NCBI GenBank assembly: GCA_021324575.1
Contig: JAJPIW010000050.1
Coordinates: 1 to 32,764, forward strand
DNA: 32,764 nucleotides
Source: Intrasporangiaceae bacterium
Lineage (GTDB): Bacteria; Actinomycetota; Actinomycetes; Actinomycetales; Dermatophilaceae
Direction: 5' to 3'
Below, one piece after another: positions 25,008 to 31,317 of the stretch. Position 1 is the first letter of the stretch, and every line of letters starts with the position of its first letter. A program made the translations under genes and the position numbers. Below the pieces are notes generated by a model. That model did not search any database, had not been told where the DNA came from, and saw only the letters and a program-made list of their open reading frames with translations.

Positions 25008-25895
25008 ATGATTCGTCCTCGCACTTTCGGAGTAGCCGTGTTCGTGGGGGCCGCTGCCTCCCTGGCCGTGGCCGCCGGGCCGTCCTCGGCGCTTCCCGAG
25101 GCCACGGCGCCGGCCTCGGTCTATGTCGTCCAGGGAGTTGCCGGGTCCACGGTGTCGGTGTCGGTCGACGGCTCGGTCGTCGACGCCCACGCGGCCGCCA
25201 AGAAGATCATCGGTCCGCTGCGGCTGGCGCCCGGTTCGCACACGATCACGGTGAAGCTGCCGGGCACCGCCCAGGGTGTGACCTCGACCGTGAAGGTCGC
25301 GCGCGGGACCAATCTGGACGTCGTCGTCCACCGGCAGGTCGACCCGGCCGCCACGCCGGTCATCACGAGCTACCAGAACAACCTCGGCGCCGTCGCCAAG
25401 GGCAGTGGTCGCCTGGCCGTCGCTCACGTCGCTGCTGTGGGGCCGGCCGACGTCCGGGTCAACCGCAAGGTGCTGTTCGCCAACATCGCCAGCGGCGAGG
25501 TGCTGACCCTGACCGTGCCGGCCGGCACCTATCCGGTCGACATCGTCCCGACGGCGACGACCGGCCCGGTCGTCCTCGGTCCGGTGGACCTGCCGGTGGC
25601 CGCCGACGCCCTCACCCGGGTCTTCGCGATCGGCGTGGCCTCGCAGGGCACCATGGACGCCATCGTCCAGGTCCTCCCGCTGCCGACCCGGGGCAACGGG
25701 GTGACGCCGGCTCGAGTCGAGAGCGGCAACGGTGGCCAGGCGGTGGCCCTCATCGAGCAGGCCCGCGCGCGTGACGCCGGCTCCTCACAGACGTCCACCC
25801 TTGCCGCCGCGGCTGGTGCCCTCGGTCTGCTGACCGTGCTCGTCAGCGTCGGCGTGCGTCGGCGCCGCCAGCGCGGGGCGTCGACCACCGGCTGA
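25008..25895 (+). CDS. DUF4397 exported protein with C-terminal membrane anchor
   Basis: A 295-residue secreted protein. The signal peptide is residues 1-28, with likely cleavage near PSSA-LPEA. One or two DUF4397 beta domains follow: SVYVVQGVAGSTVSVSVDGSVV, then RLAVAHVAAVGPADVRVNRKVLFANIASGEVLTLTVPAGTYPVDIV. The C-terminus has a helix (about 262-283, LAAAAGALGLLTVLVSVGV) and then RRRRQRG, the architecture of a sortase substrate, but no clear LPxTG stands before the helix. The sortase gene begins 5 bases after its stop, so it is the obvious candidate substrate. Function of DUF4397 is unknown to me; members are often surface adhesive or structural proteins. Confidence 0.9.
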   Translation: MIRPRTFGVAVFVGAAASLAVAAGPSSALPEATAPASVYVVQGVAGSTVSVSVDGSVVDAHAAAKKIIGPLRLAPGSHTITVKLPGTAQGVTSTVKVARGTNLDVVVHRQVDPAATPVITSYQNNLGAVAKGSGRLAVAHVAAVGPADVRVNRKVLFANIASGEVLTLTVPAGTYPVDIVPTATTGPVVLGPVDLPVAADALTRVFAIGVASQGTMDAIVQVLPLPTRGNGVTPARVESGNGGQAVALIEQARARDAGSSQTSTLAAAAGALGLLTVLVSVGVRRRRQRGASTTG

Positions 25896-25900
25896 CCTGC

Positions 25901-26719
25901 GTGACCCGCGCAGCCGTCGAGCCGGCGATCGCCCGCCCCTGGTGGCGGCGGGTGCCGGTCGCCGTCGGCGTGCTGGCTGCCGCGGCCGTGGTCGCCTCCT
26001 CGCTGGGGGGCCGGTCCGCATCCGGTGGCGCGCCGGGGCACGAGCAGCCGGTGTCGGCGGTGCGGACCTCCGCTCCGGCCGCCTCGCCGACCGGTGGCCC
26101 GTCCTCGCAGCTGCGCGGGTCCCCGGTCACCGGGCGGTTGACCGTCTCGGTGCCGTTGGCCGGACCGCCAGGGGTCTTCGGGACCGTCCGGGCCACGGCG
26201 CCGACGGCGCCCGAGGCCGGGGCCGCGCCCAGCCAACGGGTGTCCATCGTGCCCAGCCGAGTGTCGATCGGGGCGTCGGTCACCGGTCCGTCGGCCCGGG
26301 TCGTGCCCGTCGACACCCAGGCCGACGGGCGCCTGGCCATCCCCCCGGACCCGAAGGTGGTCGGCTGGTGGCGCAGCGGTGCGATGCCCGGTGACCCCTT
26401 CGGGGGTGTCGTGCTCGTCGGCCACATCGACACGGCCGCCTCGGGGGTTGGCTACTTCGCCCGCCTGCTGCGTCTGCGGCCCGGCGACGTCGTCTCGGTC
26501 GACGACGGCCGGACCCAGCTCCGCTACCGGGTGCATGCGGTCTCCGAGGTCGCCAAGGACGCGCTCAACAGGACCACGGACGCCTTCTCCCAGCGGGTGC
26601 CCGGACGGCTGGTCCTCATCACCTGCACCGGAACGTTCGACCCGGTGGCACGTCACTACAACCACAACCTCGTCGTCTCTGCCGACCCCGTCGGCGCACC
26701 GGTGACCCTCACCCGCTGA
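25901..26719 (+). CDS. Class F sortase
   Basis: A 272-residue membrane-anchored transpeptidase that would attach proteins to the cell wall. An N-terminal helix (about 19-37) is followed by a 90-residue Pro/Ala/Ser-rich spacer. The sortase domain has His175 in VGHID, Cys242 in LITCTGTFD and Arg251 in ARHYNHN, the complete catalytic triad. Spacing and the TCTG loop fit the class E/F group common in actinobacteria. GTG 25901 lies 5 bases after the DUF4397 stop, so the two are cotranscribed. No octamer GTATGCCG occurs in this gene or its partners from 23374 onward. Confidence 0.93.
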   Translation: MTRAAVEPAIARPWWRRVPVAVGVLAAAAVVASSLGGRSASGGAPGHEQPVSAVRTSAPAASPTGGPSSQLRGSPVTGRLTVSVPLAGPPGVFGTVRATAPTAPEAGAAPSQRVSIVPSRVSIGASVTGPSARVVPVDTQADGRLAIPPDPKVVGWWRSGAMPGDPFGGVVLVGHIDTAASGVGYFARLLRLRPGDVVSVDDGRTQLRYRVHAVSEVAKDALNRTTDAFSQRVPGRLVLITCTGTFDPVARHYNHNLVVSADPVGAPVTLTR

Positions 26720-26748
26720 CGGCTGGCCGTTAGCCGTCGCTGAGGGCT

Positions 26749-26836
26749 GGCCGTTCGCCCCGCGAAGACCGGCCGTTCGCCCCGCGAAGGCCGGCCGTTC
26801 GCCCCGCGAAGACCGGCCGTTCGCCCCGCGAAGACC
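26749..26836. repeat. Four 22-bp tandem repeats downstream of the sortase gene
   Basis: Four head-to-tail units start at 26749, 26771, 26793 and 26815. Each begins GGCCGTTCGCCCCGCGAAG and ends ACC (second unit GCC), so units 1, 3 and 4 are identical. A partial, diverged unit precedes them (GGCTGGCCGTT at 26721). They start 30 bases after the sortase stop. A CGGCATAC octamer follows at 26842. A degenerate relative (GGCCGTTCGGCCGACGAAAG) sits at 24851-24870. No gene is supported here. Confidence 0.95.
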
Positions 26837-26926
26837 GGCCGCGGCATACGACAACGCCCGAGGCCGGCGGGCGGGAGCGCTGCGCTGACCTCCCCGATCC
26901 CATTGCGCCACACCCGAATTCCCAAC

Positions 26927-27007
26927 CTCTGCTAGCAGAGCTTGGTTCACTCAGCAGACGTTGCAACCTGTGCTGAGTGACCCACCTTCTGCTAGCAGAG
27001 CTTGGTT
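26927..27007. repeat. REP-like cluster of nested palindromes
   Basis: TCTGCTAGCAGAGCTTGGTT occurs exactly twice (26928-26947 and 26988-27007). Each copy contains the perfect palindrome TCTGCTAGCAGA (14 bp as CTCTGCTAGCAGAG in the first). Between them CACTCAGCA (26948-26956) pairs with TGCTGAGTG (26971-26979), enclosing a loop that itself contains the palindrome GTTGCAAC (26959-26966). The cluster is AT-richer than its surroundings and lies in the 337-bp gene-free stretch 26720-27056. It resembles bacterial interspersed palindromic elements. Confidence 0.9.
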
Positions 27008-27056
27008 TGGGAGGGGTTACCGCCCGGCGTGGGCACGGTCTGGCACGCTTGGCTGC

Positions 27057-27731
27057 GTGGGCGCGGCACGGAGCATCGGCAGACCAGGTGGCACGGCCGA
27101 GCGGCCGGCGACCTTCTTCGCCGACGCAGCCGAGTTCCGGGCCTGGCTGGAGGCCAACCACGACACCAAGACCGAGCTGTGGATGGGCCTGCACAAGAAG
27201 CACGTCACCCCGCGCGGGCTGACCTGGGACGACGCGGTCCCCGAAGCGCTCTGCTTCGGGTGGATCGACAGCCAGGTGCAGAGCCTCGGCCCCGACAGCG
27301 TCCGCCAGCGCTGGACCCCGCGCAAACCTGGCGGCAACTGGAGCACCGTCAACATCGCCCACGTCGAGCGACTCACCGCCGAAGGCCGGATGCACCCCGC
27401 CGGGCTCGCGGCATACGAGCGCCGCAGGCCGGACCGCAGCGGGATCTACTCCTACGAGCAGACCGGCCTCCTGGAGCTTCCAGAGCCGTATGCCGCGGTG
27501 CTCGCCGCCGATCCGGTCGCCACCGCGTGGTGGGACGCCGCAACGCCGAGCTACCGCAGGATCTGCGTCAACTGGGTGCTCACCGCCAAGCAGCAGGCCA
27601 CGCGTGACAAGCGGATGGCCCAGCTCGTCGACGACAGTGCCCACGGGCGGCTCATCCCCAGCCAGCGCTACGGCGAGGAACCCACGTGGGCCCGTCGCCT
27701 CCGGACCGCGCTCGAGGTGGTCGATGACTGA
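27057..27731 (+). CDS. YdeI/OmdA family protein
   Basis: A 224-residue cytoplasmic protein of the YdeI/OmpD-associated (OmdA) type. The N-terminal part reads TFFADAAEFRAWLEANHDTKTELWMGLHKKHV, followed by TWDDAVPEALCFGWIDSQVQSL, SVRQRWTPRKPGGNWSTVN and HVERLTAEGRMHPAGLAAYERR, all typical. The C-terminal helical segment with VNWVLTAKQQATRDKRMAQLVDDSA also fits. Members have been linked to bacteriocin protection and stress, without a known reaction. GTG 27057 is chosen because upstream codons in this phase lie in the palindrome cluster. It overlaps the next gene by 8 bases. Confidence 0.88.
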   Translation: MGAARSIGRPGGTAERPATFFADAAEFRAWLEANHDTKTELWMGLHKKHVTPRGLTWDDAVPEALCFGWIDSQVQSLGPDSVRQRWTPRKPGGNWSTVNIAHVERLTAEGRMHPAGLAAYERRRPDRSGIYSYEQTGLLELPEPYAAVLAADPVATAWWDAATPSYRRICVNWVLTAKQQATRDKRMAQLVDDSAHGRLIPSQRYGEEPTWARRLRTALEVVDD

Positions 27732-29283
27732 CCAGGACCCAACCCGGGTACCCCGTCGTGCGGTGGCGATCGGCCTGCCCGCCCTCGCGGTCGCGGCGTG
27801 CGCACCCGTGAAGCCCAGCTCAGCGACCAAGCGGCCGCCAGTCCCGCCGATGACCGGCACGCCGACCGCGCGTCCGAGCAGCGCGGTCGACTGGGTCGTC
27901 GCGGAGAACGCCAAGCCGGGGACTGGGTGGAGGCGAGCCCCCGCGAGGATGGCGACCGACGACCAGCTGTGCGGCTACGCGACCAAGCTCGTCGTCTCCG
28001 CCGGCGAAGGTGTCCCATTGGCGGTCCGCTCGCGCGTCGGTGCGTGGCAGGCGACGGTGTTGCGGATCGGGCACTACGGCGGCATGGGCGCCCGCCAGGT
28101 CTGGCGCTCACCGAGTACCGAACCGACGGACCAACCTGCGCCGAAGACTGCCGATGACCGCTGCGTCACCGCCGGCTGGCACGCGCAGCTCGAGGTCCCG
28201 ACAGCGGGCCTGCCGGCCGGCGCCTACCTCGTGGTGATCGAGGCAGGAGGGAAGTGGCGATACGCCTGCTTCGTCATCCGATCCGAGGAGACCAAGGGCC
28301 GGCTCGTCCTCGTGGCGGCCACGACGACCTACGCGGCCTACAACACCTGGGGTGGCTACAGCCTCTACAAGGGACCGACACCGGCGCAGCCCCGGGCCCA
28401 CCGGGTCAGCCACCAGCGACCACAGGACGGCGACGGTGCCCCCAAGCTGTTGTCCTTCGAGGCGGCGACCATGCGGCTGGCCGAGGAGCTCGGGCTGCCC
28501 GTCGCCTACCTCGGTTCGGAGGACCTCGAGGACCCATCGCGGGTCATGGGGGCGACCGGGATCGTCTCGCTGGGGCACGACGAGTACTGGTCGGTTCCCA
28601 TGCGCGACAACGTGACCAGGGCGCGCGACGCCGGGACGAACCTCGGCTTCCTGGGCGCCAACGCCTGCTACTGGCGGGTCCGCCTGGTGGACGGCGACGT
28701 CGTCTGCTACAAGGTCGATCCCGACCCCACCCCCGGCCGGAGCGCGACCACTCTGTGGCGACAGGGCACGGCCCCGGAGCCGGAGAACTCACTGACCGGG
28801 ATGCTGTACGAGTGCTTCCCGGCCGAGGGTGACCTCACCATTCACGATGCCGACTCCTTCGTCTGGGAGGGGACCGGCGCCAAGGTCGGCAGCACGTATG
28901 CCGGGATCGTCGGGACCGAGGTCGACCGGGTCTACCCGATCGCCGGGACGCCCGCCTCGATCCAGGTGCTCGCCCACAGCCCCGTCACGGGCAGGCCCGG
29001 GATCGCGACCCATGCCGACCTGGTCTACTACCGCGCCGCGAGTGGTGCCGGCGTCATCGCGACCGGCACCATGCAGTGGACCTGGGCCCTGGCCGGACCC
29101 AACCGTCGGCGAGGTCTCACCCGCGACGGGGTAGCGCTCGTCCGGATCGCGACGACGAACATCCTCCGCGCCCTGGCCACCCCGCGGTTGGGTGATGCCC
29201 GGCCGCCTCGGCCGAACCTCGCCTCCGTTCGTGCCGACCCCTCCACCCGGACAGGCACCGGGGGAGCCGTCGGCCGAGCCTGA
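27724..29283 (+). CDS. Lipoprotein related to N,N-dimethylformamidase large subunit
   Basis: A 519-residue exported protein. The N-terminus has twin arginines (11-12) and lipobox LAVAAC with Cys26, suggesting Tat or Sec export and lipidation. The body resembles the DMFase large-subunit-like domain: LVLVAATTTYAAYNTWGGYSLY, MRLAEELGLPVAYLGSEDLE, GIVSLGHDEYWSVPMRDNVTRARDAGTNLGFLGANACYWRVR, and AGVIATGTMQWTWAL. Tyr, Glu and His residues of the GHDEYW segment would be near the metal site. Known DMFases cleave dimethylformamide; an envelope-anchored relative probably has another substrate, and many are unassigned. ATG 27724 overlaps the preceding gene's end. Its stop is only 3 bases from the convergent gene's. 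Confidence 0.82.
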   Translation: MTDQDPTRVPRRAVAIGLPALAVAACAPVKPSSATKRPPVPPMTGTPTARPSSAVDWVVAENAKPGTGWRRAPARMATDDQLCGYATKLVVSAGEGVPLAVRSRVGAWQATVLRIGHYGGMGARQVWRSPSTEPTDQPAPKTADDRCVTAGWHAQLEVPTAGLPAGAYLVVIEAGGKWRYACFVIRSEETKGRLVLVAATTTYAAYNTWGGYSLYKGPTPAQPRAHRVSHQRPQDGDGAPKLLSFEAATMRLAEELGLPVAYLGSEDLEDPSRVMGATGIVSLGHDEYWSVPMRDNVTRARDAGTNLGFLGANACYWRVRLVDGDVVCYKVDPDPTPGRSATTLWRQGTAPEPENSLTGMLYECFPAEGDLTIHDADSFVWEGTGAKVGSTYAGIVGTEVDRVYPIAGTPASIQVLAHSPVTGRPGIATHADLVYYRAASGAGVIATGTMQWTWALAGPNRRRGLTRDGVALVRIATTNILRALATPRLGDARPPRPNLASVRADPSTRTGTGGAVGRA

Positions 29284-29286
29284 TGC

Positions 29287-29982
29287 TCAGGCGGGGCTGT
29301 GGTGTCCGGACGGCCAGGGACGAGCTCGGCCCAGCTGGACGCGGTTCGTGACCAGCGCCATCGCCGCGGCGGACGTCATGAGCAGGCCACCGAAGGCTAG
29401 GACGCCCAGATAGGGGTCGCTGATGGCGGCCCGGGAGTTGGCCAGCCGCTCGGCCGCCGTCGCGGTGGGCAGCACGATGCCCGTGGACAGGTCGGGGACC
29501 ATCTGGGTCAGCTCGAGCAGGAACCCGGCGGCCAGGGCCAGCCCGGCAGCGCAGAGTCCGGCGGCAAGAAGCGGAGGTACGACCAGACGGGTCAGGTCCG
29601 TCCCCCACGGGCCGCGGCCCAGGATGATCCCGCCCACGGCGACGCCGCTGAGCAGCGCGATACCGAGCGCCGGCAGCGTCGAGACGGGTACCTGCGACCC
29701 GTGGAACGCGTAGCCGACCCAGGCCAGCACACCCAGCAGTGGCACGAGCGCGACCGGCCAGGCCTCACGCCCGGACCACCGACGCGACAGGTGTACGGCC
29801 GCGCCGGACCCGACGATGTAGAGGAGAGCGATCAGGCCGAGGACCGGCCACCCGTCGACCAGCATCTGCCGAGCCTTCTCCGGCGTGGCGTCGAGGAACA
29901 GCATGGCCAGCCAGGCTCCGACCAGGACGGCGGCGAGCACCGGTACGACTGCGCCCGGGGTGAGAAGTCGTGGTCCTGCCAT
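29287..29982 (-). CDS. Multi-pass membrane protein of unknown function
   Basis: A 231-residue protein with about six hydrophobic helices (AVVPVLAAVLVGAWLAMLFL, VLGLIALLYIVGSGAAVHL, VALVPLLGVLAWVGYAF, ALGIALLSGVAVGGIILG, LLAAGLCAAGLALAAGFLL and LAFGGLLMTSAAAMALV). No family recognised. ATG 29982 is preferred, since starting at 30051 or 30060 would overlap the divergent dgt start. The gene is tail-to-tail with the lipoprotein gene and divergent from dgt. Confidence 0.72.
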   Translation of the reverse strand: MAGPRLLTPGAVVPVLAAVLVGAWLAMLFLDATPEKARQMLVDGWPVLGLIALLYIVGSGAAVHLSRRWSGREAWPVALVPLLGVLAWVGYAFHGSQVPVSTLPALGIALLSGVAVGGIILGRGPWGTDLTRLVVPPLLAAGLCAAGLALAAGFLLELTQMVPDLSTGIVLPTATAAERLANSRAAISDPYLGVLAFGGLLMTSAAAMALVTNRVQLGRARPWPSGHHSPA

Positions 29983-30031
29983 GACGTCAGGGTAGGCGTC
30001 AGGCAGGTCGGGCGAGGTCGGTTCGAGGTCA

Positions 30032-30037
30032 TAGGGT
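30032..30037 (+). promoter_or_regulatory. Candidate -10 element of dgt
   Basis: TAGGGT fits TAnnnT and ends 7 bases before the GTG start at 30045, the spacing of a leaderless transcript. No Shine-Dalgarno is present upstream of the GTG, which supports this reading. The -35 region is not obvious. Confidence 0.4.
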
Positions 30038-30044
30038 CGACGTC

Positions 30045-31289
30045 GTGGCATACGAGGCACGTGACCGGGAGCGATGGGTCACCGAGGACCCCGTCACCAA
30101 GCGCGCCGACCGCGACGAGTTCGCCCGCGACCGCGCCAGACTGCTGCACTCGGCATCCCTTCGCCGGCTCTCGGCCAAGACCCAGGTCCTCGGCCCGGCG
30201 AGCGACGACTTCGTCCGCAACCGGCTGACCCACTCCCTGGAGGTGGCCCAGATCGGCCGCGAGTTCGGCGAGGCGCTCGGCTGCAACGCCGACGTCGTCG
30301 ACACCGCGTGCCTGGCCCACGACCTCGGCCATCCGCCGTTCGGCCACAATGGCGAGACCGCGCTGGACACGGTCGCGGCCGACATCGGCGGCTTCGAGGG
30401 CAACGCCCAGACGCTGCGCCTCCTCACCCGTCTGGAGCCCAAGCGGGTCCACCCCGACGGGCGACCGGCCGGGCTCAACCTCACCCGTGCCAGCCTCGAT
30501 GCGGCGACCAAGTACCCCTGGACCAGGGGCGAGGGGCCATGGGAGACAACGAAGTTCGGCGCGTATGCCGATGACGTTCCGGTTTTTGACTGGTTCCGCG
30601 AGGGTGCCGAGCCGGGTCGGCGGTGCGTCGAGGCACAGGTCATGGACTGGTCCGACGACGTCGCCTACTCCGTCCACGACGTCGAGGATGCCGTCGCCTC
30701 GGGGCGCCTTGATCTGCGCAGCCTGCGCGACGCCACAGAGGTCGCGGGAGTCCTCGCCGTCGCCGGTGGGCTGTATGCCGCTGACCTCACCCTCGACGAC
30801 CTCGGGTTGGCGCTCGACCGGCTGCTGGCCACCGGACTGGTGCCCACGGCATACGACGGGTCGAGGACCGGCCTGGCCGCGCTGAAGGACATGACCTCGG
30901 GGATCATCGGCCGGTTCGTCCAGGCCGTCGAGGTCGCCACCCGCGCCGAGCACGGCCCCGGCGACCTGACCCGGCTGGACGCCGACCTGCTCGTCCCGGT
31001 CGACGCCCGGGCCGAGGTCGCGGTGCTCAAGGCGGTCGCCGCGCACTTCGTGATGTTCTCCGTCGAGCGGACCGAGGTCATGGCCCGTCAGCGCGAGATC
31101 GTCGCGGAGCTCGTCATGGCTTACCAGGAGCGTCCCGACGAGCGGCTCGACCCCGACCTGCGGGCCGACCACCGGGCTGCGCCCGACGACGCCGCCCGGC
31201 TGCGCGCGGTCGTCGACCAGGTCGCCTCGCTCACCGACGTCCGGGCGTTGGACCTGCATCGGCAGTGGTGTCGACCGTCTTTGACATGA
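30045..31289 (+). CDS. dgt: Deoxyguanosinetriphosphate triphosphohydrolase-like protein
   Basis: A 414-residue HD-domain enzyme expected to cleave dNTPs, classically dGTP, to the nucleoside and triphosphate. Metal ligands follow the HD order: His63 in RLTHSLEV, His92/Asp93 in AHDLGHPPFGHNGE and Asp in MDWSDDVAYSVHD. The N-terminus with SASLRRLSAKTQV fits the dGTPase family. The start is GTG at 30045 (MAYEARDRERW). dnaG begins 28 bases downstream, a common neighbour pair in actinobacteria, linking nucleotide pool control to replication. Two GTATGCCG and one CGGCATAC octamers lie in the gene. Confidence 0.95.
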   Translation: MAYEARDRERWVTEDPVTKRADRDEFARDRARLLHSASLRRLSAKTQVLGPASDDFVRNRLTHSLEVAQIGREFGEALGCNADVVDTACLAHDLGHPPFGHNGETALDTVAADIGGFEGNAQTLRLLTRLEPKRVHPDGRPAGLNLTRASLDAATKYPWTRGEGPWETTKFGAYADDVPVFDWFREGAEPGRRCVEAQVMDWSDDVAYSVHDVEDAVASGRLDLRSLRDATEVAGVLAVAGGLYAADLTLDDLGLALDRLLATGLVPTAYDGSRTGLAALKDMTSGIIGRFVQAVEVATRAEHGPGDLTRLDADLLVPVDARAEVAVLKAVAAHFVMFSVERTEVMARQREIVAELVMAYQERPDERLDPDLRADHRAAPDDAARLRAVVDQVASLTDVRALDLHRQWCRPSLT

Positions 31290-31317
31290 TGGGCACCGGC
31301 GAGCGAGAGGAGGCATC

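Noticed and set aside
25529-26950. A minus-strand open frame of 473 codons across the sortase gene and 22-bp repeats
   Set aside because: The repeat-rich peptide arises from reading the minisatellite and the antisense of the sortase, which has an intact catalytic triad.
26749-27007. Repeats as a possible CRISPR array
   Set aside because: The 22-bp units are directly abutting with no spacers, and there is no cas gene in the window.
26730-27914. A minus-strand open frame of 394 codons opposite the YdeI/OmdA gene
   Set aside because: Antisense to a recognisable gene; its C-terminal repeats are the translated minisatellite and palindromes.
30048-30060. Upstream start for the membrane protein at 29287-29982
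   Set aside because: It would overlap the start of dgt on the other strand; the ATG at 29982 begins just before the hydrophobic region and leaves room for both promoters.
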